NCBI RefSeq assembly: GCF_022605165.1
Contig: NC_063069.1
Coordinates: forward strand, 248,001 to 312,000
Length of the DNA: 64,000 bases
Reading direction: 5' to 3'
Source of the DNA: Purpureocillium takamizusanense
Lineage: Eukaryota; Ascomycota; Sordariomycetes; Hypocreales; Ophiocordycipitaceae
In this document: in pieces, positions 9,478 through 20,149 of the stretch
How the letters are laid out: each line of letters starts with the position of its first letter
Numbering within the stretch: position 1 is the stretch's first letter
The notes under the pieces: generated by a model
The model's database searches: none
What the model saw: only the letters and a program-made list of their open reading frames with translations
What the model was told of the DNA's origin: nothing
Position numbers and translations under genes: made by a program

Positions 9478-11882
9478 CTATACTACTAAACCCCTTATAA
9501 GCCAGTGCTTTTGTAGTTGATCTGCCTCGATCACCTTTGGTGCTAGTCTATTGCGCTCGTCTATGATCATCTTCTTTGTCTAGCTAAACACCCTCTCGCA
9601 TTTAGTACTTATGCTAGAAATGGAGAATAGGTCTAAAGCCATCTAATATAATACTAGATATTCTAATTAGTACTGCTTCTACTATTCTATCGGGTTGGTA
9701 ACGTCGAGGTCTATAGGATAAATAGGCCGTGCCTAGAATAGGTCGAGCTCGCTAACGGCCTTAGCTATCTTGCGCTATATATTTAATAAGCGGATTGACC
9801 TTTTCTTAAAGGAACTATAATCGTCGGCGTCGGCGTTAATATTACTAGATTCATTCTCTACGAGCCCCGCTTGAGCTTACGTTTTAACTTTAGCCTATCG
9901 GGCGTATTCTTCGAATATACTCCCTATAGCCGACTGCATATCGCTATACTATTGCGGCCTATCTATCGCGATTTTCTAGTGCCGCTTAAAGTAGTTATAC
10001 CTATACGATAGATATAGCGCTAGCGCCGTACGGTAGATAGGTATGCGGTCTGTTTTGATATAATAGTCTTTAAGCTTCGCCTATCTATAGTCGATTCCCG
10101 ATTTAAAGTAGGACGTATCCTCGAACCGGGTTTCTTCCGTAGCCTACTTAAATTTAATAAATAAGTAGTCTATTGTCTTGAGCGTCTCCTAGACGGCGCT
10201 ATAGCCGCCCTCCGCGCCTAATATGCTAGCGTTGCCCTCTATGGTCTTAGTGAGGATATAGAACGGCTTTAGGAAGTCGCAAAAGCGCTCTAGTTCGACC
10301 CAGTCCGTAGCGGTAAGGAAATCTTTCGATAGGTCACGGTAGCCAGGGTCGTATCTCGGTCTCTACTACCGAGACTAGTATAGCTCGATAGCGCTACGTA
10401 GTTCGAGTGCTAAGATAGTTAGCAAACGGCCGGAAGAAGTTAGGTTATAAAGCCAAGCGGCATACCGCGCTCGATCATTAAGTAGATAGAGTTCTAGCGC
10501 GTCTTGCTATCGATAATAATCTCTAGTATAAAAATAGCATCGTCCCCTATAAGCTCGGCCTATAGCCGCCGAAGGGCCTATCGCCGCTAGTCCGTATGGC
10601 GGATATAGGTAGTAAGGTTATAGAGTCTGCCTATAGACCCTTTCTTGGCCTAGATATCGAAACTAAATTTATCCGTTACTCTACGAAGCTCCGCCTCGAA
10701 CTTATTGACGTTAGACCCGAAGATAATAGCGCGGATAACCAGGTTTATAATATAGCCTATATAGCGTAAGCGGCGACTACTAACGTCTATAGGAAACTAC
10801 GAAGTAAGCGTCTCTAGGCACGTATCGTTACTCTCGGCGTTATCAAGCATAAAATATCTAAGCTTCGAGCTAATTTCGTACTGATTAATTACTTCCTTAA
10901 TGTATATTGCCATATTCTCACCGGAGTATAGACCGATTAGGCGCGGTAGTCTAAGAAGGATATCTCTTTTTTTACCTTCGCTATTAACGAAGTAGCCGAC
11001 GACGCCGATATAGTAAAACCCGTTAGAAGTAGTCTATAGATTAAAGCTTAGATAAACGTAGCTTTTCGCGCCTTTAACGAGACTAGAAATAATCTATTGT
11101 CGAGATTTAAAGCTTTGACGGATCCACGAACAGACCGTTACGTAATGCTCTAGAAGTAGCTAGCTTATAGGCTCCTTACCGTTCGCAATTAGCCACCGAA
11201 GCCGTTCGCTAGACGCTTGCCGGAAGGTGACGTCTTCGAGGATAATCTAGTCCACGAATCGAGCTTTCCATGACCTTTCATCAAAGAGGGACGCGAGCTG
11301 AAATCCTAGAGTAGACTATCGTAATAGAGGACGCAGGGGAGTAGACGCGGACGCAGCTACTAAGGTAAATAGGGTTATCAAACTTAGACTACCGCTACTA
11401 GATTCTATAACGTAATATTGACGGAGTAGGTATCTCGCGGTATGCGCAATCCCTGACGAGGCATATAGAGCTATCGAATAGCTTCTCTATTTATGGCAGA
11501 TCTTGCATAGCCAGTATCGTATGCCCTTATGTTCTAAATTTGCGCTATGCCGATATATCCATGACTCCTTTATCTTAGCGCCGACGACCCGCCTGTAACG
11601 AGGCCTTTTCTTAGTACCTATAAGTCTTTTCCCGCCGTGCTATATATTCTCCCAATCGATATCGAACTCGCATTATGAAGCATCGTCTAACGGAGCCTCC
11701 GGGGTAGTACCAGTTAAAGTTGCCGGTAGGTAAGATGCAAAAGACTGCGGCGCAGGCGACACAGGGCTGAGAGACCCGGCAGGCGATATCGTGGCGCGGA
11801 TGTGAGTTCGGATGTACGAGTACGACGCGAACGATGCAATGATTTTTCTAGCAAATGCAGACACGACAGGTTTCGTAAACAA
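9478..11882 (-). pseudogene. hAT transposase pseudogene (BED finger, dimerisation domain)
   Basis: Reading one minus frame from an ATG at 11882 gives about 800 codons with recognisable transposase blocks separated by nonsense codons. Near 11.6-11.5 kb there is a BED-type zinc finger (WIYRHS..., YWLCKICHK..., then H-x-ARYL). Around 10.9-10.7 kb is the catalytic-core block YFMLDNAESNDT...RRLRYIGYIINL. At 9.65-9.48 kb is the hAT C-terminal dimerisation domain (LDLFSISSISTKCERVFS, KKMIIDERNRL). The stops are nearly all TAG at positions where homologous proteins have Trp, plus TAA/TAG for Gln. This is what G-to-A and C-to-T changes in CpA context (RIP) produce. Frame is otherwise kept, so point mutation rather than indels killed it. 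Confidence 0.85.
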
Positions 11883-12064
11883 AGCCTTCCGCTATGACCG
11901 AGGGCCGCGGGCCATTGGTAAGACTGAGATATATGCCTATTTGGGCCAACTCAGACCGACTCAGACCACCCTAGACCGACCGGGCTGCCCGGTCTGTCGG
12001 TCTGATGAGAATGGCCGGTCTGTCGGTCTGCGGTCTGCCAGACGGACTCAATCGGTCTGTCAGA

Positions 12065-12088
12065 CGGTCGGTCTGTTATCCACACTGG
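12065..12088 (-). repeat. hAT right terminal inverted repeat
   Basis: Perfect inverted match to 9250-9273. GTGCAT follows immediately outside, as it also precedes the left end. Confidence 0.9.
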
Positions 12089-12640
12089 GTGCATCCAGCT
12101 CTTCTCAATGACACCATGAGATCTCGGCCCAGCCGCCTCCCTGACTGCAGTCCTGCCACTCCTTGCTGTTCTTGGTTCCAGCGTCGCCAGACGTTGTGCC
12201 CATCGTGGGGCGGTAGGCAAACCTGCGCCACCAACGGCGCTCCAACGCTGGCAGATTCCCCTGCTTGAACCCTACATCGACTGCTCCGCTTTCACACTCT
12301 TCATAGAGACCAATACGCGACCCTTCCCGTATGCCCGAGCCACTTGTGACTTCCGAGGAAACCACCGGATCTGTGGCAAGCTGCCGGGCCGCCGGGCGTT
12401 TGCTCATCGGTCTCTCCAGCTCCAGCCCTGACGTTCAGCAAAGATAGCACAGGCCATAAGGTGAAAATGAGACTAGTAGCACCATCCCTGAGTGGTCAAC
12501 CACAGGAGTCGATCATGTTCCTGCGGTCACGGGCGACTTCTCCTTTTCGCAGCCATGACAAGTTCTCCTTAATGAAACTGCATGTGGTAGTGCCGCAAAT
12601 GCATAGACAAGCAGGCGTAGCATCGGTAGGGAACTCGATG

Positions 12641-14021
12641 TCAGCAATCACATTCGGTGTTCTGGTACATTACGTTAAGGCGGCCATCGCAGCCTATTGG
12701 CGGAGGCTGGCTGTACGGAGGCGGTGATGGCTGCAACTTCTCGGCGTCCAGGTCACCGAGTACTTGCAGGACGTCACAGGGACTGCTCCACCAGTTCGGG
12801 ATGTTCGAGGCAGAACCAGGCTCGATCCAGGAGAAGACATAATCCGGCCGATCGGGGAACGTGAAAAGTTCGTTAAACGATCGATGCTGGTGCTTGCTTA
12901 GCATCTTGTAGGGTATCATCTCGATGGCCAGCTCTTCTGGTGGCAGACCCCAGTGAACGATGACCCGTACCACATGGGATAAGTTGTTGAGCTCCTCTTG
13001 CATGTTTGGATGGCAGCATTCCATGTGGGTAATAAATGCGGTGACCTGGTCATTCTTGAGGTCGTTTATGCTTGTCTGCGTTAAGAGCCAGGATGAAGAA
13101 GGAGGCGGTTGCTGGGACTTACTCGCCGCATCCGAAGCCAGGATAGACTAGGATGCCGTAGCCAAACCGTCGGACGAGCTCGAGTAACCTCTGGCCCAGA
13201 CGAAGTCGATAGTACATGGACCTTCGTCGCTTTACCTTCATCTCCTCCAGCTCCGCTGCTGTCTTGTCCGCCGATCCCAAATTCATCGTGCCAGGAAAGA
13301 GCAGGTCGATGGTCTGATCTCGCAGTTCGTCAAGCGAGCCATCTGCTTGGGCGGCAACATGTTGGCGATCAAACTCGTCTGTCACGAGCACAAGGTACAA
13401 GTTCTCCGCCACTGTGCCGAATACTTTATGTGACTTTGCCGTTATGCGTACTCGGTGATAATACTCCATGCTTTGCCACAGGAAGTCTAAGGGCGAGTCA
13501 GCAGGACCATGTAGAAGTGGTTTGGCAACCTCTCTCGCATAGAGGCATAATTGCCAAGCATTCTGGAGGTGGAATAGGCTTCTTTTCTTCGTCGCGGTCA
13601 ACCAAATGCCACTGAGTCGCGGTTCTGTACCAGCTTGACGCGCCATGCTGTCGAGCGAGACGACGGTGTAACGGGCGGCGGGACGAGTGGGCTTGCTTCC
13701 TGCAGGCGAGATGTTGGATGCAATCACAGGCACACGCCCCGACGCTGAAGATGGAGAGCCCGAGGGCATATATTGCATTGCAGAAGCCGGTTAAGCGTTA
13801 CTAGTAACAGCCATCCCTCTTGGAGTCGTGGTTCGACGTCGTCGTGAGGCGCTAGTTTGCATCATGTCGCTTCGCCGGCGTTTCATCGGTGGGCAGGGCG
13901 ATGATTCGCTTACCGAGTCAACCACTGTGGTTGCTGGGTTAAGCTTATCATCACCCAGGTGTGGACAGGGCTCTTCTGTGAGCGCTCTAGCGCCCGTAAG
14001 AGTCAGACTCGGCGAACGCAT
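12641..14021 (-). pseudogene. Hypothetical fungal gene with in-frame TAA, two exons
   Basis: Exon 1 14021-13123 and exon 2 13070-12641 join across a 52-bp intron (donor GTAAGT, acceptor AAG) in phase, about 442 codons. A Ser/Pro-rich N-terminus carries a basic motif MKRRRSD, which could be a nuclear localisation signal. A TAA at 13793-13791 interrupts the frame after ...RGMAVTSNA. Reading resumes with PASAMQYMPSGSP in the same frame, so the stop looks like a CAA-to-TAA change. If translation instead begins at 13778 the product is an intact 361-aa protein. The body is globular, ends in a Pro-rich tail (PSPPPYSQPPP) and has no family I recognise. Confidence 0.5.
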
Positions 14022-15934
14022 TTGTCTACCATATGAGGCATCCTCGAGCGCGGCAGTTCTTCTAGCTAAACGTTAGCACCAGTACATTAGGGGACACCGA
14101 TAGGCTATCAAACGCTACTTCGTCTGTCGAGTGCTTGAGTCATGTCTTTGGCATGTCAAAATCAAGTGGAACAGAGTCAGTAGACATTATTCCTCCCGTA
14201 CAGTGAATGTGAGGAAGAGTAAGGTGGTAGGTTGCATTCCAAGCGTGTCAGCGGATGTTCGACCACGTCTAATGCGTGGAGAAGTTTAGAATCACGTGAG
14301 GTGACGTAATCGCGTGGAACTGCAGTCTCCTTCCTGGCGCTTGTATCGACCCGCGGTGGCGCTGCCGATCTGGACACCATCAACCTCGATCTCTGGTTGG
14401 CGTCACGCCACACCCATCGACAGTGGGGCGACCTGACACCGGGACAGCCACGACACCTCAATTATAGCCACTTTCTCAATCCTCCTCACATCGCGCACCG
14501 TCGTGTGATGCCATATAGGCTCGCCACATCATGATACCAATCAACTCTTTCACAGGATCTGTTGTCCAAGGTAGCTGCAGTAGTGGGTGCTGTGTAATGT
14601 CAGGACCTATGTGCTTTTTGTGCACGGGTGCAACTATGTACCTTGACAAGGCTCTTCGTCGAGACAGCAGAGGTCAAGTCGCACCAGAGTCCACGACCCT
14701 CAACCTCTCTGGCCATATGTCTAATATTGCAACTCCATCGTTGAAACGCCAAGGGAACATGATGTGGTGAGTGAAAGACATCAGACCATCCAAGACGGGA
14801 TAGATTGTACCGATGTCGCACCATTCCTGGCCGCCTGCACGCACACTAGAAGAGTCACGGTACTTACAACACATCATAGGCGACATGCGGATCTTTATGT
14901 TGCCAGCCAAGTCGGCCAGCACTTGAGCGCTGCTGCCTCCCATGGCATAGCTGACCACGTCGCGGCGTTTGGCGATGCCGCAGTGCGCCCCCACTCACAT
15001 AGTGTCTGGGTACGTAATTGAATCCACAATTAGGAGTTCGGGGGGTGCTCCGGACGTGAGCTCGATTCTAAGATTAGAAGCCCTGAGGAGTGCCTTGGGC
15101 GTCTTTTGGCGGCAAACGACTGGCCAAGATTGCCGCCGTGCTGGGGGGCGGGGAGGCGGGCATGCGGGTGCAAAAAAAAAAAAGCGCCGCCTATACAAGC
15201 CCAAGTGGTGCGCGAGTGATCGTCAGGGGGGTTCAAAACCGGCGCTTTTTTTGGCACCCGCATGGCGGGGTTGCAGGGCGACCAACATAAAAAACGTTCC
15301 TTTGGTGCATGAGCGTTCCGGGCCAGCCAACCAAACCCAACTAAGCTTTACAATCGGCCGTGACTGGCACCCACCCTGTCCAACCATGCTCGAGACGCCC
15401 TTCCTCTTAATCGCCCGTGACCCGGTTTGGCTATGGCCACTCGATATTCATCGGAGACTCGATGTCAGTCAGAGCTCTCTCAGACCGTGCGGCTATACAA
15501 ATACTTTACGGTGTTCCTATCAAAGAAAGACCAGACGTGCTCATCTCGCGCACCCGCCGACAGGCACTCGCCGCTCTCCTTGCCACTGCGGCAAATCACC
15601 CAACGAACCTAGCCAAAACGCAGGACCAGGTTGGCGTGCCAGGGAGTTCGAGGGCACACAGTTACCCTTTTCTGATTGGGCATATCAAAAGTATTGTCCA
15701 GATGCACGGTGTGGGTACCAGCATAACTGGCGGCACGATGCAAAGAATGGGTGCCAGAGCAGTCGTGCACAAACAATGGTGAGAATTATGCAGCCCCTTC
15801 CTCCACAATCACATGTGCCGCCTCGACTCTATCCCCTTCGACTGGATTCTTTTTGGTGATTTGGTTGCGCGTTGCTTTATCTCTGCTGTTTCTGTGTTTT
15901 CCTTTTAACTAATACTCTACTCTCAGCCACAATA
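14022..15934. other. Intergenic, no firmly supported gene
   Basis: One minus frame (14994-14674) has a run SSAQVLADLAGNIKIRMSP that could be a small exon, and a plus frame (15417-15782) faintly resembles a decayed enzyme N-terminus. Neither can be built into a gene. The foldback at 15161-15263 lies here. Confidence 0.4.
15161..15263. repeat. Foldback inverted repeat with A/T-run arms
   Basis: Left arm 15161-15189 (CATGCGGGTGC, a run of 12 A, GCGCCG) and right arm 15239-15263 (CGGCGC, a run of 7 T, GGCACCCGCATG) pair almost perfectly apart from A-run length. About 49 bp lies between them. A transcript would form a stem of about 25 bp. It could be a tiny foldback/MITE-like remnant. No target duplication was recognised outside the arms. 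Confidence 0.7.
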
Positions 15935-17302
15935 ATGGCCATCACTGACGGGGCAGATTAGTCAAGGGTAGCGCCTCCATACGAGCGCCCAACGAAGACC
16001 CGACTGCTCTTAGACTGCTACGACAGCGACGGCAGCGACAGCGGCATCGACACCAACGGCCGACAACACAACAACGCAGACCCGGGGCATGGTTACCCAT
16101 ATGCGGGCGATATCCCCGCCAATGAAGGGCAACCATCTAGGGATTCAGCCTCGCCAGAGTCGGAAGGCTCCCGCGGGAGCGAAAGGCTCGCTCCTCACTC
16201 TGGCAGGAAGCGCAAAGTGCCCAGTAGTGGCCAATCTCACAGTGACAGCACGGCAGACTCAGATGTGCCCGCTCAGCGCAAGGCGGCCGATGAACCAGAT
16301 CGCGTGATATTGGCTGGCAGTGGACGACGCAATAACTACCCGGGACTATCCCTTGCGAGGCTACCTGAGGACTTGCAGTGCATCAGGGAATACCGTACGT
16401 CCGCATTTGACAAAGACGACACGCCGTATTTTGAGCTTGAGTGTCTTATGCAGACCGGCCAGTGGTATTGGATCGCCGAGTCCGACGTCCAGAGGTCTGT
16501 CCCGTCCGCCGTCGGTACGTTCTGGGGCTGCGGGCCGGAGAACTGGATAGCCCCAAAAGCCGGAGAAAAAGAAACCGGACGAGCGGTCTGGAAGCGACCG
16601 CTTGCAACGGATAGTGACGGTGTTCCGGACGCACTTTTGATTATGGGCCGAAAGACTACTCGGAGCGGCCAAACCCAGTTTCCCATGCAAAAGGTTGGAT
16701 ATCCCGCAACACAGCCGACATGGCACGATGAGAATATGGTGAAAGAAAAGTGGACTCATGAGTATGGGAGATACCAGTTACATCACGCCGACTATCGTGA
16801 CCTAATGAACGGAGAAGAGCCCCAGTTTGGTGCAATCGTTGGCCATCGGCTGAACGGGGAGAATGGCTCCCAAAAACGGATCCAGTTCTCCTGCCAGTGG
16901 ACAAATGACACCGAAACTTGGGAAGCCGAAGACGAGGTGCAGAGGAAGTATAACGCCGCTGTTCTGACGTATTGGCAAAGTGACGTAAAGGCTCGTCGCG
17001 CCTGCAAAGTTCCGGACCAGCGCCTACGAATCTTAGGGCACGAAAAATCCCGGACGAAGCTTCTCTTGAAGGTCCAGATGGTGGGTAGATCTTCTTGCGA
17101 TGTCTGTGCGGCTTGTGGGAAGCTTCCGTGTCAGGAGAGTTCTACTTGCACGCCCAACGTTCCCCTAGAGCCAGTTGGGAGACTCTTGTTGAAGTGGCCA
17201 GAAACGACGGAGAAGTACTTGGAAGATCAGGATCTGACGTGCTACAACACAAAGTCCAGACTCAAACGGCGATCGGGGAGGCTGCAACGTCGCAGAGATT
17301 GA
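15935..17302 (+). pseudogene. Chromo-like repeat protein with early TAG
   Basis: From ATG 15935 the frame runs to 17302 (456 codons) with a single stop, TAG at 15959-15961 (codon 9). CAG to TAG would explain it. The N-terminus after the stop is rich in Ser, Asp and Gly (YDSDGSDSGIDTNG) with a basic RKRK motif. The rest contains about three repeats of a chromo-like pattern, for example VGHRLNGENG...QFSCQWTNDTETWEAEDEVQ and ELECLMQTGQWYWIAESDVQ. These have the W-x-E/aromatic spacing of methyl-lysine readers or retrotransposon integrase chromodomains. Family assignment is inference. If the TAG is real the gene could only be used from a GTG or a downstream ATG. Confidence 0.5.
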
Positions 17303-18091
17303 GGCTTGTGTGCACCTTGACCCCAACAATAGATAGCATGACGTTCGAAGGAAACCGGTTCTTGCTGCTCGACACCGACGGACAACGAGGTGTTGCGCAA
17401 CATGCCCATTCTGCTGGAGCACTGTGCCAACAACCTGCTCGTCCTGGTTGAGTACGCCCCGTGGCGCGGGCCGTCCTCTCCGACCCCGGGTCCGGATGGC
17501 CGGCGGATATCTGCCTTTCCGAAGTAGCAACTCCACTCGATAAGGAAGGTACCACAATATCATCAGTTGTTTGCAACGCGACGCCTACCGTGTCCCTAGC
17601 GGCGCCATTTTCCAAGGTGATGAGGGTTGAATTCGATGGTGACACCGTTGGCGCAGTACTCTCGAGTGGGTGTGGATTGCTGTGATTAGGTCCGCGTGCA
17701 CAGATGGGTGTCGCGGCAATTCGACTGGCAGTCTCACGTCCCGGCGCTGTGCCGTTGCCGCTCTACTGCTGCCACTCTGTTGTTGGGGTTGCGGAAGCGC
17801 GCCGTGCTGACGCTATCCACGTCCACCGAGAGAGTGACGCCCTGACCTCGGGTTGTTGCCCTTGGCTATGGCCGTGGTGTAGTTTGGTGGCTGAGAAATG
17901 TTTGCGAAGGTGACTACGATCCGTCCCATGGGTCGGGGATTTTCCGAAGCAATTACACGGGAGGGAGGACGCGAAACGTTTGCCCGTGACGGAAGTAATG
18001 CTGCTTCTGGCCTTTATACGAAGGCACTCCCTAGTAACTAAAGAACAGGCCATAAAATGGCCAGTGGCGTGCTGAATGATGAGACAATGTC
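17303..18091. other. Intergenic, no supported gene
   Basis: Only short overlapping open frames. No repeats or RNA genes seen. Confidence 0.5.
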
Positions 18092-19419
18092 CTAACTCTC
18101 ATCCGCAGCATAACTTTGACGACTGCTCTGCGTCGTTACACTGCCGATGGTTGACGGTGATACTGACCTATAGTGCGCAACAATTTGCATTAGGTTCCAC
18201 CCCGCTAGTTCTTGGTATACGAGGTTGTCCTCCAGGATGCTTTCCATCGATATACGTGGTATGCCGCTCTCCACGCCCGTTTCGAGCCGGGTGTCGCCAA
18301 TTGTCGCCAGCGCCTCTTCGACAGTGCGTTGAATACAAATCTTGTCGTCTTCTAGTCGCATAACCGCGGCTGTAGTATCGCGCTGCAGCCTACGTAGGGT
18401 CGCTATAGTGCTCTGTGGTGCAATCAAGACCTCGGCAAGCACACGGGCATCGTTTAAGAGACGACACAGAAGCGTCGCACTGATGCGAACGCGATAGACC
18501 ACAGCACAACCAATGGCGGTCATGGAGGCAAGTAGCCGGTAAAATTCGAGATCAGCGGGATCTTGTCCCAGGGTGTCATGTTCCGAGCAGAGCAGTTCCG
18601 CCCACACGATCAGATCGACAGACTCAGGGCAGCTCCACCCATGGCTTTGCAAAATACCGGCAAAATGGCGTCTGCCAAAATCGAAGCACGCGCCTTCCAG
18701 GAGTGTTTGGACTTCTTTGATGATGAAATATGACGCCTCGAACGGCAGGTAGAGAGGGAATAAATTTTTCACCACGGATGGGGCAGAATCGTTTCCACAG
18801 TCCTCCGCAGCTGTCTCATAGTCAGCAATGATGTGCCGCTGGCATGGATGGTGTGCTTACATCCTGTTCTCTCTTCTGGTATTTGTCGGTCACGCAGATC
18901 ACTGAGTGTACATTGATGGCCGTGAGCGGCAGCGTCGAGTGCTCTCACTTCGGCTCGAAAAGCGCCTGCCTCCAGCTCTTCCTTCTGCATATTTTGGTCT
19001 TCAGAAAGAGTGAATACTTCGGGAATCCGTCGTCTGGCTGTTGCAGTCGAACGGAAGACGCCGACCCGAACAAGCACTAGTGCCTTCTGGCACACCGACT
19101 CCAATCCATGCAGGTGAATTAGGTGGGAAAGAAGGGCTGCGTCTCGTGCATTCCAGATGATATTCTCAATGTCCTCTAATTGAGTAACCTCGTAATCTGA
19201 TTGTATGAACACTCTCTTGAGTGCCAGATACAAGGCACGCTCGCTAGGGCCATCTGCGTCCATGGCTAGGCTGGAACTAAGGAAGGTAAGTGACCTCTGG
19301 CGCAAGTGAGAATGAGGATGAACGAACTTGTCCGTATGGGCGACATCGGCCATAAATCCAATGCGAAGAGGGGAAATCAACTGCAGTAGCGAGGCCTCAC
19401 ATGGCTCAGCGTGAATCAT
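18092..19419 (-). CDS. Hypothetical fungal protein, two exons
   Basis: Exon 1 19419-18861 and exon 2 18810-18092 join across a 50-bp intron (donor GTAAGC, acceptor ACAG) in phase, 425 aa. It is mostly helical, with segments such as ALYLALKRVFIQSDYEVTQL and LEGACFDFGRRHFAGILQSH. The last 60 residues are Ser/Thr-rich (SVSPSTIGSVTTQSSRQS). No signal peptide, no membrane span and no recognised catalytic motif. I do not recognise the family. The start could also be at an internal Met (MADVAHTD or MDADGPSE) if the first residues are 5' UTR. It ends cleanly, is not interrupted, and sits about 300 bp from the LINE insertion. Confidence 0.6.
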
Positions 19420-19706
19420 GACCTGCAGTAGCTTTTAGGTGGGCTGGCCAGGTGCAGGTACGGCCGCCCTGTAAAGAGGGCCCAAGCGCGCAGTTGTTCC
19501 GTCATGGCTTGGTGTCATGATGCTTGGATTGTGGTCGAGTCCTACCTACCACAAGGCACCTTCTGGCACTCATGGAGGCATTGCTATGAGTTCCAGCGTA
19601 AGTGCGAAGCGTGGACAATATCAGATGAACAATGAAATCGTCGCTAAGCATGAGGGCCAAACCCATTAAAACGCCCTAGGTGACCAGATATATGAGAGCT
19701 TGAATT

Positions 19707-19721
19707 CTCTATACCACAGTA
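19707..19721. repeat. LINE target-site duplication, 3'-end copy
   Basis: CTCTATACCACAGTA, identical to 25759-25773. It adjoins the GTA/TAC tail of the element, so the exact boundary could shift by up to 3 bp. Confidence 0.85.
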
Positions 19722-19732
19722 GTAGTAGTAGT
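19719..19732. repeat. (TAC)n tail of the LINE
   Basis: Four to five GTA units on the plus strand (TAC in the element's sense). They take the place of a poly(A) tail at the 3' end. Confidence 0.7.
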
Positions 19733-20149
19733 GTATTTTCCGTCCAGCGGCCGTGAGGCCGCTCAGGTCCCTGTGGGGCACAGGACGTGCTGAGCCAGTG
19801 GGTCTGTCCTACGTTATCGATACAGGTTGTCGTGGGTCTCTGAGAGATTGCCTCCTCGCGACCCCCCCTTCCCATCGCGAAACGTAAACAAACCACCATC
19901 CAGCATTTCATCGGCTCTGAGGCGCTCCAATTCGTGCTCGGTGCCCGTCAGCGGGTCGTCCAAGCGCGGCATCCAGGTGCCATGTTCTACTGGCCTCGAG
20001 AGAGGCCGTCGTCGGAGACTGCGAGAGCAGCCTCAATTGACCCGGGCGGGCAAAGGGTGCTCCAACACCCTCCGCCTACACGGGCCAGAGTATGCGCTGG
20101 ACATGCAAAATTACAAAAGAAGGAGAGAAGAGAGGGTGAAGCGCTTTGC

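Larger units (their letters stand above)
9250..12088. mobile_element. hAT-family DNA transposon, RIP-degraded
   Basis: About 2.84 kb bounded by 24-bp perfect terminal inverted repeats starting CCAGTGTGGATAACAGACCG; the CAGTG-type terminus is typical of hAT elements. Sub-terminal regions are packed with GGTCTGTCGGTCTG-type direct and inverted motifs on both ends (9268-9380 and 11945-12075), probable transposase-binding arrays. The hexamer GTGCAT flanks both termini (9241-9246 and 12089-12094), an imperfect trace of an 8-bp target duplication. The interior has an extreme excess of TA dinucleotides and no long open frame, and the encoded transposase is broken by many TAG/TAA codons. It is therefore non-autonomous now. 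Confidence 0.9.

Noticed and set aside
12105..12407. 100-codon minus frame beside the hAT right end
   Set aside because: No domain, no splice partner, and it ends at the transposon flank; at best a gene fragment.
14674..14994. Possible small minus gene
   Set aside because: A GTAAGT donor exists, but the only acceptor that keeps phase leaves a 33-nt intron; no homology recognised.
15417..15782. Possible cytochrome P450 fragment
   Set aside because: A short ALSDRAAIQILYG-like stretch recalls P450 N-termini, but no heme-binding or I-helix motif follows.
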